DNA of 64,000 nucleotides, taken from Neobacillus niacini. GTDB lineage: Bacteria; Bacillota; Bacilli; Bacillales; Cytobacillaceae. The first letter of the stretch is position 1. Every line of letters starts with the position of its first letter. Position numbers and translations under genes: made by a program. The DNA is taken from contig NZ_JAMBOX010000001.1 in assembly GCF_023715785.1 (NCBI RefSeq), positions 434,001 through 498,000 of the forward strand. Direction: 5' to 3'. The notes beneath the pieces are model-generated. The model was not told the origin of the DNA and did not search any database. It was given only the letters and a program-made list of their open reading frames with translations. Below, in pieces: positions 8,331 through 17,292 of the stretch.

Positions 8331-9509
8331 TTATTCTTCTTCTCGTAACAGAAGGGCTTCCTTCGCCATAACCGCAAGTTCAATGGTTTCAAGGGTTTTG
8401 CAATAATGAGTTAAAATCTCTTCATTCATACTGACTTCTTTATGAATATAATCCAGAACACGCCAATCTTCAAACCAATCTCCGCTCTCGGCATCTTCAT
8501 GATGGATATTCGGCCAGGCGTATTTTAAGGGTGGGCTGTACAGCCGCTCGGCCCCCTTTCGCAACACACAATTCTTGACCCGTCGTTTATAAAGGGATCG
8601 GGGAAAAGATTCATTTATATCATTAAACAAATCAGGCCAATAATCTTTCCGTGAGCCAGTGTGAGGGCAGTTATGCGCCCATTCCAAGACCCCCGCGAGA
8701 ATCTCTTCACGAAGAAAAAGCAGAGAATACAAATTTTTTCCGAATAAAATTCTTTCGTCAAGCGAAATGAATTGTCGTGAAGTGGCTCCGACAAGTGATG
8801 TTCTCTTCATTTTTCCCCCTGCATAGTAGGGAAAAAGAAGGTTATTCATTCGCAAAAAATCATACATTTTAAAGCTGACCGTACCGGTTACGGTTTTTTT
8901 GAAGTGATTATTTTGAATCAATCTTTTTTCCAAATAGCTTTGTTCATTGATCACCGTCGCAATCGCCAACGTATAGCGATCCCCACTGTGCCAAAAATAA
9001 CGCCACATCGTTTCCATGAAGGTGGAAGCGTGAAGAAAAGGTAAGAGATGGAACATGTCTCGCCTAGCCTTCACACTCAGGTCATAAACCAAAAATTGAG
9101 GATACACATCTTGAAAAATCAACCAACTGCCACGTTCCAAAAAGGAAAAAATAGCTTTCTGATCTCTTTCAGGCAGAAGTTTTGTCAGCAAATCCCCTTT
9201 TAAATCCGTCATATTCCAGCCGACGTTTCGCGATACCATATGTCCAAGAAGAGCCCAGTGGATTTCAGGATACTGAAGGTAAAACTGAAAATAAGCTTGC
9301 GTCCGTGTTACATTGTTTTGGTTAAGTTGTCTCGTCCGTTCTCTTATAAGGTGAATACATTGTTTGTCATATTCTGATAAAGATGGCTGAAGGCTGGAAA
9401 ATTTCTTTTTCATCTTTTTTTTCAATTCTTTTTTTACATTTGAGAAAGAGTCCAGCAAAACGGCATCATCCTTTTCAAAGTTCCTTTTAACTGTTTCGAT
9501 TCTCCCCAT
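8331..9509 (-). CDS. DUF2515 family protein
   Basis: About 392 residues. It resembles the DUF2515 family of bacilli (B. subtilis YppC type), with conserved aromatic-rich stretches such as YFQFYLQYPEIHWALLGHMV and MWRYFWHSGD. No signal peptide and no clear membrane segment are seen. The N-terminus is Lys-rich and probably coiled coil. The function is unknown. It is divergent from the squalene-hopene cyclase gene, with only about 70 bases between likely starts. The ATG at 9509 has no good ribosome site, so the exact start is uncertain. Confidence 0.75.
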   Translation of the reverse strand: MGRIETVKRNFEKDDAVLLDSFSNVKKELKKKMKKKFSSLQPSLSEYDKQCIHLIRERTRQLNQNNVTRTQAYFQFYLQYPEIHWALLGHMVSRNVGWNMTDLKGDLLTKLLPERDQKAIFSFLERGSWLIFQDVYPQFLVYDLSVKARRDMFHLLPFLHASTFMETMWRYFWHSGDRYTLAIATVINEQSYLEKRLIQNNHFKKTVTGTVSFKMYDFLRMNNLLFPYYAGGKMKRTSLVGATSRQFISLDERILFGKNLYSLLFLREEILAGVLEWAHNCPHTGSRKDYWPDLFNDINESFPRSLYKRRVKNCVLRKGAERLYSPPLKYAWPNIHHEDAESGDWFEDWRVLDYIHKEVSMNEEILTHYCKTLETIELAVMAKEALLLREEE

Positions 9510-9579
9510 CAAAGATGCATATTCATATTGCTCATGGAATATGAATACAAAGATGAATATTTGGGAGAGGATGGGTCAT

Positions 9580-11496
9580 ATGAGGCAACGGGTATATAAG
9601 GAAATGAACAGTATCGCCAATCAGCTTGTCCAGGACCAGTCAGAGGACGGTGCCTGGCGTTATCCTTTCGAGACCGGGATTGCCACAGACTGCAGTATGA
9701 TTATCTTATTACGGACATTGGAGATAAATGATGAGGAGTTCATACAAGAATTGGTGAAACGCATCGCCGGTAAACAGCAGGAAGATGGATCTTGGAAGCT
9801 GTTCCATGATGAGGAAAAAGGGAATCTGACAGCCACTGTGGAAGCTTATTATGCCCTCCTTTATTCTGGCTACCGGAATCGAAAAGACAAGGATATCCTG
9901 GCAGCAAGAAGTTTTATCATGGCCAACGGAGGGGCCTCGGAGGTCCATATGTTTTTGAAGCTCATGTTGGCCATAACAGGACAATGTGAGTGGCCGCACT
10001 TCCCCATTAATATTGAAGTGATGCTTTTACCAGACTCCTTTCCAATCAATCTTTTTGACCTCTCCGTGTACGGGAGAGCCAACATTATCCCCTTTTTAAT
10101 TCTTGCCAATTTGAATTTCCGTCGGAGAACGCAAAGATCGCCCGACCTTTCCGATTTATTTCAAAAAAGAGAAGTTCGTTTTTTTTCAGACGACCAAGCA
10201 GAAGAGGCCCGCTCGGTGGTCAAATTGATGAAACAGGGGGTTCAGGCGCTGAAATACCATGGAAACCTTCGGGAATTGACATTATATCGCGCCGAAAAAT
10301 ATATGTTGGACCGAATCGAACCGGATGGCACCTTTTTAAATTATTTCAGCTCGACTTCTCTCATGATTTACGCCTTATTGGCAAGGGGGTATACGAATAC
10401 ACATCCGGTGATTACTCGTGCCGTACAAGGGTTAAAAGCGATGACCTCCCGGATTGACGGAGAACTTCACTGCCAGTACACGACGGCTTCGGTCTGGAAT
10501 ACGACTTTAATCAGTTATGCGCTGCAAGAATCAGGCGTTCCCTATTCTTCCAACACAATTCAAAAAGCAAATCATTACATTCTCTCCCGTCAGCATCTCA
10601 AATACGGGGATTGGGTCATTCATGAACCGAACCTGTTGCCGGGGGGCTGGGGGTTTGCGGACTTGAACACAATCCACCCAGATATCGACGACACCACAGC
10701 TGCACTGAGGGCGATACGCACTTTGGCCCTAGAGCAAGCGGATACCCGGCAAGCATGGGATCGTGGAATAAACTGGCTCATTTCCATGCAAAACAAGGAT
10801 GGCGGTTGGGCGGCATTCGAAAAGAATGTCGACAAAAAAATATTGAACTTGTTACCGATTGAGGGGGGAAAAGATTTATTGATTGATCCGTCGACGGCTG
10901 ATTTAACAGGAAGGACGTTAGAGTTCTTCGGAAACTATACCCATTTGGATGATCACCATCCCATGGTGAAACGCGGAATTCGTTGGCTGTTGCGGCATCA
11001 AAATTCAGATGGTTCCTGGGTAGGGCGGTGGGGCGTGTATATTTATGGCACATGGGCGGCTGTAACGGGAATGATAGCGGTCGGGGTTTCTCCGAATCAT
11101 CCAGCGATTCAAAAGGCTCTCACTTGGTTGCGGAACATTCAAAATCCCGATGGTGGGTGGGGAGAATCGTGTAAAAGTGATATTAAAAATTGTTATGTGC
11201 CGTTGGGCGAAAGTACCCGCACTCATACCGCTTGGGCACTGGACACACTCATCTGTGCCGCAACGGGTGTTACACCTGAAATTGAAAACGGTGCAGCTTT
11301 TTTAGTGGATACCAAAGAAAAAGAATGGACGAAGACCTACCCAAAAGGACGGGGAATGGCAGGTTCCTTTTATCTCAATTATCATTGTTATGAGTATGTT
11401 TTTCCACTGATCTCCTTAGCTCATTATCAAAAATTAGCTGGTGGGCAGCTCCTAGCAGGGGTGCCACACAAGGATTTTAACGAAGGATTTGTGTAG
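9580..11496 (+). CDS. sqhC: Squalene-hopene cyclase / sporulenol synthase
   Basis: A class II triterpene cyclase of about 638 residues. The acid motif is present as HPDIDDTTAALRAI (DxDDTxA type), where Asp protonates the terminal alkene. Several QW repeats stabilise the barrel, for example QNKDGGWAAFE, QNSDGSWVGRWG and QNPDGGWGES. It resembles the B. subtilis SqhC group, which cyclises C35 terpenes to sporulenol during sporulation. True squalene-hopene cyclase activity cannot be excluded. An ORF is open from 9541, but the ATG at 9580 follows GGGAGAGG with good spacing and is preferred. The gene is divergent from the DUF2515 gene. Confidence 0.93.
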   Translation: MRQRVYKEMNSIANQLVQDQSEDGAWRYPFETGIATDCSMIILLRTLEINDEEFIQELVKRIAGKQQEDGSWKLFHDEEKGNLTATVEAYYALLYSGYRNRKDKDILAARSFIMANGGASEVHMFLKLMLAITGQCEWPHFPINIEVMLLPDSFPINLFDLSVYGRANIIPFLILANLNFRRRTQRSPDLSDLFQKREVRFFSDDQAEEARSVVKLMKQGVQALKYHGNLRELTLYRAEKYMLDRIEPDGTFLNYFSSTSLMIYALLARGYTNTHPVITRAVQGLKAMTSRIDGELHCQYTTASVWNTTLISYALQESGVPYSSNTIQKANHYILSRQHLKYGDWVIHEPNLLPGGWGFADLNTIHPDIDDTTAALRAIRTLALEQADTRQAWDRGINWLISMQNKDGGWAAFEKNVDKKILNLLPIEGGKDLLIDPSTADLTGRTLEFFGNYTHLDDHHPMVKRGIRWLLRHQNSDGSWVGRWGVYIYGTWAAVTGMIAVGVSPNHPAIQKALTWLRNIQNPDGGWGESCKSDIKNCYVPLGESTRTHTAWALDTLICAATGVTPEIENGAAFLVDTKEKEWTKTYPKGRGMAGSFYLNYHCYEYVFPLISLAHYQKLAGGQLLAGVPHKDFNEGFV

Positions 11497-11619
11497 ACAA
11501 AAAATCTCTTGAGTGACCTTTGGCATACTTTTAGATCCTGTCCCATAATATAAACAAACGACTGCAGACGGCAGGTCTTGGAGAAAAAAATCCTACCGAC
11601 TAAAGGAGGCAGACAAAAG

Positions 11620-12162
11620 ATGCTAGAGGCGCTCCACCATTTTTTCGATCTTAAAACATTAATTTGGTTGTTTCCCATCATTTTTATTTTCCATGACTTA
11701 GAAGAGATCATAACCATTGAATCTTCCATGAAGGCATACAAAAACAATCCGAAAAGTAACTTCGTCAAACTAACATTAAGAATGAGGAAAAAACTAGGTT
11801 CAACGGCTGCCCAGCTTGCTGTTTCCGCTGCATGGATTTTACTGATCATCTCATTCACTACAGTGATGACCGCCCATTATTCATCTAACGGTGGGAGCTT
11901 TCTTTTATTTACAGCCATTCTTCATTTATTTGTTTTGCAGGCATTGATGCATATTGTTCAAACCATCATGTTCAGAGGCTACACGCCTGGCATCCTAACG
12001 TCACTGTTCCTCCTGATCCCTTACTGCCTTCTTACATATTATTCTTTAGCTGAGAATGGACAATTGGACTGGCATTTGACCTTTACGAGTCTCCCGGTTA
12101 GTCTCATCATGATCCTGATTTTTCTAGTGGGTAATCTCTTAGGCCGTTATTTTATTAAATAA
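11620..12162 (+). CDS. HXXEE-domain membrane protein
   Basis: About 180 residues with four or five hydrophobic segments. The first helix region contains IFHDLEE, the HxxEE signature of a small family of uncharacterised bacterial membrane proteins with conserved acidic and histidine residues. The frame is open from 11578, but the ATG at 11620 lies 10 bases after AAAGGAGG and is taken as the start. It follows sqhC by about 120 bases on the same strand. No T-run terminator was seen between them, so co-transcription is possible but not shown. Confidence 0.8.
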   Translation: MLEALHHFFDLKTLIWLFPIIFIFHDLEEIITIESSMKAYKNNPKSNFVKLTLRMRKKLGSTAAQLAVSAAWILLIISFTTVMTAHYSSNGGSFLLFTAILHLFVLQALMHIVQTIMFRGYTPGILTSLFLLIPYCLLTYYSLAENGQLDWHLTFTSLPVSLIMILIFLVGNLLGRYFIK

Positions 12163-12196
12163 CTGGCCCGGACTTTTTTATGTAAAAAGTGATTGC

Positions 12197-13483
12197 TTAG
12201 TCATAAAAGTTCACTTGGTTTCTTCCTCTTTTTTTAGACTTATACAAGGCCTGATCGGCTAATAAAAACAATTTCTCTTGTTCCATATGGATGGAGTTGC
12301 CACTAGAATTTGCAGTTGCAACACCAATGCTAACGGTAACAAAACTACTCACATTGGATTTTGAATGGGGAATTTTTAATTCTTGAACATTCTTACAAAG
12401 CCTTTCCGCTAAAGATATCGCTTCCTCTTTATTTGTATTTGGCAAGATGGCACAAAACTCTTCTCCCCCTATTCTGCAGACAATATCATTTTTTCTAACG
12501 CCTCTTGCCAATGTATCTGCCACTCTAATCAGGCATTCATCTCCCTTTTTATGTCCATATGAATCGTTATATTGTTTAAAATAGTCAATATCTATAACTA
12601 ATAAAGAAAAGGAAATATTCTCTTTACTAAATTGTTGATACGCCTTTTTAAATTGGCGGTTAAAATACCGGCGATTAAAAATTCCCGTTAATGAGTCGGT
12701 ATAAACTGTCTTCTTTAATAATTTCTTTTCTTCCTCTAACTCTATTAGTTTCTGTCTATTTTTGGTAACATCTCTGGATACACATATTATTTCATCCGAT
12801 ACTTTATCCGGAGATAAAACCTGTTTATATTTTGATTCGATCCAAATATAATTTCCATTTTTACACCGAAAACGGTATGTAATCGTTTTAATTTCGTCCG
12901 TTTTATCCATATTTTCATGAATAGATTTCATTTTTTGGATGTCCTCTTCATGGATGAAATCCCACGGTGATTTTTCCACCATCTCATTAGCAGAATAGCC
13001 CAATAAAGATAAATAATTTGGCGAAACGTAAGTGTATTTTCCATCGAGGGTATGCAATGAAATTAAATCGGTCGAGTTTTCAGCAATATGACGATAGAGC
13101 TGCTCATTTCTTTCCAACTGAATCTCAGTTAGTTTTCTATCTGTAATATTTACGTGTGAAACAACTGCTCCATTGTCCTGATTTAGTTTAATGGAAGTCA
13201 CTCTTAATAAAAACCAGCGAAATTGATTGGTAGAATGACAGGGGTATTCATAGTTAAAATGATCCAATCCACCTGTTAGCACTTGCAAAATACCGGCTCG
13301 AACCTCTTGAGAGCAAACAATAAGATAATTATTACCAATACCGGTCCTTTGCAAATCCCCGCCATTTTCAATTGAAAAATTTACCCAGGCTTTATTGATC
13401 GCTATAATATTTCCTTCTTTATCCAAAACTGCTATATGATCAAGTAGTGCGTCTAAAACCGCCTGGGAGAAATATTCCATCAT
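12197..13483 (-). CDS. PAS-PAS-GGDEF diguanylate cyclase
   Basis: A 428-residue soluble protein. Two PAS domains (about 8-115 and 130-245) precede a GGDEF domain (265-425). The active site is intact as GGEEF (339-343). A product-inhibition site RxxD is present as RKND, five residues before it (330-333), so allosteric feedback by c-di-GMP is expected. It should make c-di-GMP from two GTP in response to a signal sensed by the PAS domains. The ligand is unknown. Convergent with the HXXEE gene. The ribosome site is GGAAAGGAT. Confidence 0.93.
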   Translation of the reverse strand: MMEYFSQAVLDALLDHIAVLDKEGNIIAINKAWVNFSIENGGDLQRTGIGNNYLIVCSQEVRAGILQVLTGGLDHFNYEYPCHSTNQFRWFLLRVTSIKLNQDNGAVVSHVNITDRKLTEIQLERNEQLYRHIAENSTDLISLHTLDGKYTYVSPNYLSLLGYSANEMVEKSPWDFIHEEDIQKMKSIHENMDKTDEIKTITYRFRCKNGNYIWIESKYKQVLSPDKVSDEIICVSRDVTKNRQKLIELEEEKKLLKKTVYTDSLTGIFNRRYFNRQFKKAYQQFSKENISFSLLVIDIDYFKQYNDSYGHKKGDECLIRVADTLARGVRKNDIVCRIGGEEFCAILPNTNKEEAISLAERLCKNVQELKIPHSKSNVSSFVTVSIGVATANSSGNSIHMEQEKLFLLADQALYKSKKRGRNQVNFYD

Positions 13484-13675
13484 ATCGATATCCTTTCCGT
13501 AAGTGTTCTGGTTCGTACAAGAAGAGCTACCTTTGTACTTAATGGTACCATTGTAACAGATTTACGTTTAAAAAGGATATTGACGAAACAGGGAAAATTG
13601 CGGATCTTTTCAAGGGTTTCCAACTAAATATCATAATTCGACTCGTGTCCTTCTTCCATTTCACCCCATAAAACC

Positions 13676-14452
13676 CTATCCTCTACTCACAGCGTTGCGA
13701 GCACTAATAGCAGCAAAACTAATAGTAGCAATACAGAATAAAACAATAACAATAAAAGCCTGCCAAATGGCACTTTCCCCCCAGCCATTTATCATGACTG
13801 CACGCATGCCTTCAAAGACATAAGTCGTTGGATTGATGAACGCAGCTACTTTCAGCCATTCTGCCTCAATTAGATCATAGGGGACAAAGGTCGTGCTCAG
13901 GAATAAAAGCGGGAAGAAGATAAACGTTCCTGCCTGTGCAGCTTGAGCATTTTTGGTTCGAAGCGCAAACCCAACAGAATAGCCCGCAAAAGCCAGGCCC
14001 CACCCCACTGCAAGGAGAAGGACAACGACAACTCCTCCGAAGCCAGTTACGACTTTTAGCCCCATCATAAATCCAATCAGCATGATGAGCATCGTTTGAA
14101 CAAGCAGTTGAAGCATCCCTGCAATTATTGGACCCAAAACAATGGCAAGACGCGATGCTGGTGTCAACAAAAGTCTGGAAAAATAGCCGTTTTCCAAATC
14201 GGTGATAAGAGACTGTCCTGCACCGCCTGCACCCCCAATCGCCCCGGAAACAATCGATACAGGCAAAATAAACGCTAAATAACTAGCACCACCAAATGCC
14301 GGAAGTTTTGATATCCCACTTAGTCCAGCTTGATAGACAAATAAGAAGAAGAGACTAATCACCATATTTGGGATGAAGGCAAAAGGGTTACGAATCGTAT
14401 TCAACAAACTCCTTTTGGTAAAAAGCCACGTGTGCTTCACAAATATTTTCAT
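13676..14452 (-). CDS. ABC-2 type transporter permease (DrrB-like)
   Basis: A 258-residue membrane protein with about six transmembrane helices, of the ABC-2 / daunorubicin-resistance permease type. The conserved stretch GAIGGAGGAGQSLITDLENG is followed by FSRLLLTPASR. Its start codon overlaps the stop of the ATPase gene by 4 bases (ATGA), so the two are translationally coupled. Together they should form an exporter for a drug, lipid or natural product. The substrate is unknown. Confidence 0.9.
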   Translation of the reverse strand: MKIFVKHTWLFTKRSLLNTIRNPFAFIPNMVISLFFLFVYQAGLSGISKLPAFGGASYLAFILPVSIVSGAIGGAGGAGQSLITDLENGYFSRLLLTPASRLAIVLGPIIAGMLQLLVQTMLIMLIGFMMGLKVVTGFGGVVVVLLLAVGWGLAFAGYSVGFALRTKNAQAAQAGTFIFFPLLFLSTTFVPYDLIEAEWLKVAAFINPTTYVFEGMRAVMINGWGESAIWQAFIVIVLFCIATISFAAISARNAVSRG

Positions 14453-15420
14453 ACATGGGACTCCTCTCTCTTTAACTTTTCAGCTTGGATGGTATGACCC
14501 GTCAAGTTTAAAAAGACATCATCTAATGAAGGGGGCGATACGTTCAAGGTAATCGGCGTGATGAACTCTTGATCTAACTGACGGATGATTTCTGGTAATT
14601 TTGCTGGTCCTTTCTCCACAAACAGGCGAAGTTCCGAACCTGATTGTTTCACCTCACCTTCGAAACGGGCGAGCAACGCTGACGCACGCCTTGCTTCCTC
14701 TTCTGTTGAGAAAACTAAATCAATGACATCTGCACCAATAGATGCTTTTAAGTTCTCTTGTGTTCCGGATGCAACAATTTTCCCCTCGTTGATAATCGAG
14801 ATCCGATCTGCCAATTCATCCGCTTCCTCAAGATATTGGGTTGTCAAAAAAATAGTCGTACCTTGCTCTTTATTTAGTGATCGGATTTCTTCCCAGATGA
14901 GTTTTCGATTATAGGGGTCAAGCCCTGTTGTAGGTTCATCTAAAAATAAGACCTTTGGGCGTTGAACAAGGGTTAATGCTAAGTCTAGACGTCTACGCAT
15001 CCCACCTGAATACTTTCCACATTTTCTATGGGCATCTTCCGTTAAACCGACAAGCTCCAATAATTCGTCCGCTCTTTTCCTCGCCACACTCGACTGAAAC
15101 CCAAATAATTTCCCCTGAATCTCCAAAAGCTCACGTCCCGTCAACTGAGGGTCAATTCCCGTTTCTTGCAGAGCCACTCCAATCACGCGCCGTATTTGTT
15201 CCGGCTCATTCATGACATCGAAACCGGCAATTTCGGCTCTGCCCGATGTTGGTTTTAATAAAGTGGTGATCATCTGGATCGTGGTTGATTTACCGGCGCC
15301 ATTTGGACCAAGGAAAGCAAAAAACTCACCCTCTTCTACACTGAATGAAACCCCTCTTACGGCTTGCACATTTCCTTTAAATGTTTTAACCAAATTCTCC
15401 ACATGAATCATTGATTTCAT
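14449..15420 (-). CDS. ABC transporter ATPase (DrrA-like)
   Basis: About 323 residues. Walker A is GPNGAGKST, the signature is YSGGMRRRLDLA and Walker B is VLFLDEPTTGLD. A C-terminal extension of about 90 residues matches the DrrA-type regulatory domain, ending with SLDDVFLNLTG. An ORF is open from 15450, but the ATG at 15420 follows ACGAGGAG by 8 bases and gives the usual N-terminus MKSMIHVENLVKTF. It powers the permease encoded immediately downstream. Confidence 0.92.
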   Translation of the reverse strand: MKSMIHVENLVKTFKGNVQAVRGVSFSVEEGEFFAFLGPNGAGKSTTIQMITTLLKPTSGRAEIAGFDVMNEPEQIRRVIGVALQETGIDPQLTGRELLEIQGKLFGFQSSVARKRADELLELVGLTEDAHRKCGKYSGGMRRRLDLALTLVQRPKVLFLDEPTTGLDPYNRKLIWEEIRSLNKEQGTTIFLTTQYLEEADELADRISIINEGKIVASGTQENLKASIGADVIDLVFSTEEEARRASALLARFEGEVKQSGSELRLFVEKGPAKLPEIIRQLDQEFITPITLNVSPPSLDDVFLNLTGHTIQAEKLKREESHV

Positions 15421-15540
15421 TCTAAGCGCTCCTCGTTTAACAAGTTTCAAGCCTGAAAATAATAAAGCAAACCTCTAACCAATTTATATAGGTCAGTTAG
15501 GTAATTTAGCATTAAAAATATAACTTTTTTTAAATAGATG

Positions 15541-15573
15541 GTAAAAAAACAGTAGCTGTAACATGACAGCTAC
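15541..15573 (-). terminator. Terminator of the DUF378 gene
   Basis: Arms GTAGCTGT (15552-15559) and ACAGCTAC (15566-15573) form a perfect stem. On the minus strand it is followed by TGTTTTTTTACC. It separates the DUF378 gene from the ABC pair. Confidence 0.85.
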
Positions 15574-15611
15574 CGAAACTCCTAATCGATCTCATCCCAT
15601 TTTTTAAACGT

Positions 15612-15809
15612 TTATTTTGAAACCTTCGATAAAAGACTAATACTATAGATAGCTGCAAGGCCAACAAGGATATATACAATTCTTGCAAAGAGACTGTCCA
15701 TCCCGCCAAACAAGCCTCCGACCAAATCCCATTTAAACAGTCCGACTAATAACCAATTTAAGCCACCAACAATAACTAATACTAAAGCAATAAGATTTAA
15801 AGTTTTCAT
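15612..15809 (-). CDS. DUF378 small membrane protein
   Basis: A 65-residue protein with two transmembrane helices, matching the DUF378 family (YuzA-like) through LNLIALVLVIVGGLNWLLVG and the closing ARIVYILVGLAAIY. The function of the family is unknown. The ATG at 15809 has GAGGG upstream and gives the typical start MKTLNLI. The ORF extends to 15881 but the extra residues run into the promoter. Its promoter overlaps two 11-bp repeats of the type found in the divergent B12-photoreceptor gene promoter, so it may be light-controlled. Confidence 0.88.
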   Translation of the reverse strand: MKTLNLIALVLVIVGGLNWLLVGLFKWDLVGGLFGGMDSLFARIVYILVGLAAIYSISLLSKVSK

Positions 15810-15852
15810 CTCCATTACCCTCATTATAGTTTTTGTATAACTTACTGTTAAT

Positions 15853-15881
15853 ATTATACAAATACTATACATAAAGTGCAA
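15853..15881 (-). promoter_or_regulatory. DUF378 promoter with two CarH-type operator repeats
   Basis: Minus strand: -35 TTGCAC (15881-15876), exactly 17 bp, then -10 TATAAT (15858-15853), an excellent sigma-A promoter. On the plus strand two TnnACA repeats 11 bp apart (T15855/ACA15858-15860 and T15866/ACA15869-15871) overlap the -10 and spacer. Repressor binding there would block RNA polymerase. Confidence 0.7.
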
Positions 15882-15978
15882 TTGTTTTTTAAAATTAAAA
15901 ACATTTAGATTAGAACTTATTTATAAAGGCAATATACTACGTAACCTTGGACTTACGGCATCCTCACACTGGTCCCCC

Positions 15979-16013
15979 TTGAATCATGTGTAGGTTTTGT
16001 ATAAAATATGTAT
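15979..16013 (+). promoter_or_regulatory. Promoter region and three-repeat operator of the B12-photoreceptor gene
   Basis: On the minus strand TnnACA occurs three times at exact 11-bp spacing; the ACA triplets are complementary to TGT at 16009-16011, 15998-16000 and 15987-15989. This matches the published CarH operator pattern (three 11-bp repeats of nnTnnACAnnn). The repeats cover a plausible plus-strand promoter, TTGAAT (15979-15984) and TATAAA (16000-16005), although the 15-bp spacer is short. Confidence 0.7.
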
Positions 16014-16032
16014 AACTATAGTGAGGTGATGG

Positions 16033-16914
16033 ATGATGTACAGTATAAAAAAAGTGTCTGAATTACTCGACATCCCCTCTGTAACAATAAGAGCCTGGGA
16101 AAATAGATATCATGTAGTCAATCCGATGCGAACGGAAGGTGGACACCGCTTATACAGTAAAAAAGATATTGAAACCTTAAAATGGTTAAAAGAACAAACG
16201 ACAAAGAATCATATGAAAATTAGTGAGGCTGTCCAACTTTTAAATCAGTCAACATACAAGCCTATTGAAACCACACCCATTAGCCGTTCTCATGAGAATC
16301 TAAAAGCCAAATTGTATCAAGCGCTCATTGAAATGGATACCCAAGAGGCTAACGATATCATTGAAGTGGCTTTTTCAATGTTCGAATACGAATATGTCTT
16401 CAATCACATTTTGGCAGAATTACTGTATCGAATTGGTGATGACTGGGAAAATGGCAAAATTACTGTTGCTCAAGAACACTTTGCTTCTCAATTCGTCATG
16501 AACCGGTTTGCTCAGTTTTTAAGAATTCTACCCGTAAACAGGTCGCTGCCCAAAATCTTAGCTTTTTGTCCGGAGGGAGAAGATCATCACATTGGACTGA
16601 TGCTATTTAGCCTGTTTCTGCGAAAAAAAGGACATGAAGTGATTTATTTAGGCCCGAATACACCTTTCGATGGTTTATTGGATGTAATGGAAAACAAGCA
16701 ACTTTCTATCATTGCCATTTCTCTTACCAACCCCGCTCATATCGAGAGGGTTGAAAGATGGATTCAAGCTTGTTTAAAAACAAATACCCATTTAAGGTTT
16801 GTAATCGGTGGTAAAGGTGTTCTTAGAAGTCAGCAAAGAGATACACAATCCGTTTCTTATTTTACTGATTCAGATTGGGAATCATTGTATGAATCAAAAT
16901 TCGCATTAGAATAA
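16033..16914 (+). CDS. MerR-type regulator with B12-binding light-sensing domain (CarH/LitR-like)
   Basis: A 293-residue protein. The MerR helix-turn-helix is at 1-70 (SVTIRAWENRYHVVNPMRTE), a four-helix B12-capping bundle at about 90-165 and a cobalamin-binding Rossmann domain at about 173-285. The capping Trp and Glu-His pair of CarH are matched by W138 and E148-H149 with identical spacing. The ExHxxG cobalt-ligand motif is E183-H185-G188. Members repress genes in the dark with adenosylcobalamin and release DNA on illumination. The residue after W138 is Glu, where Thermus CarH has the His that ligates cobalt after light exposure. Two ATGs (16033, 16036) follow GTGAGGTG; the second has better spacing. 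Confidence 0.9.
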   Translation: MMYSIKKVSELLDIPSVTIRAWENRYHVVNPMRTEGGHRLYSKKDIETLKWLKEQTTKNHMKISEAVQLLNQSTYKPIETTPISRSHENLKAKLYQALIEMDTQEANDIIEVAFSMFEYEYVFNHILAELLYRIGDDWENGKITVAQEHFASQFVMNRFAQFLRILPVNRSLPKILAFCPEGEDHHIGLMLFSLFLRKKGHEVIYLGPNTPFDGLLDVMENKQLSIIAISLTNPAHIERVERWIQACLKTNTHLRFVIGGKGVLRSQQRDTQSVSYFTDSDWESLYESKFALE

Positions 16915-16952
16915 AAAAGCAGGACTGTTTATCAGCCCTGTCATTTACTAAT

Positions 16953-17225
16953 TTACAATAATGCATCCGCATTTTTTATACCTTTTAAAAGCTTATCCGT
17001 TAATTGAAGCATGAACCGAATCCCTTTTTGACCATATCCAAATTGGTTTAAGGTTCCGATGAGATAAGCATCCGTCGCAGGATGGTAAAACAGAAACGCA
17101 CCGGTAGAGCCAGCATTCCCCCAAGAGTTAAACTTGGCTGGCATTAACACAGGAACCGTTTTTATGTTCATCACTCCATACCCATAATCGATTCCTAAAA
17201 AGAATTTACCGCAGTCTTTTTTTCA
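16953..17225 (-). pseudogene. C-terminal remnant of a beta-lactamase-family serine hydrolase
   Basis: Only the last part of a serine hydrolase is left: a YGYGVM block, then WGNAGSTGAFLFYHPATDAY and LIGTLNQ, which match the end of penicillin-binding/esterase proteins (H/N-x-GSTG). The frame is open upstream of the in-frame ATG at 17174 to about 17225 without a proper start, and the SxxK and YxN blocks are absent. The 52-bp repeat array begins about 70 bases further upstream, so the array may mark where the gene was broken. Confidence 0.75.
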
Positions 17226-17292
17226 TTTTTTCAAGCGTTTCTTTCGACTCAGCGGCTTTCGGATTGTCAAGAAAGTTTTCTTTGAGTCTTAT

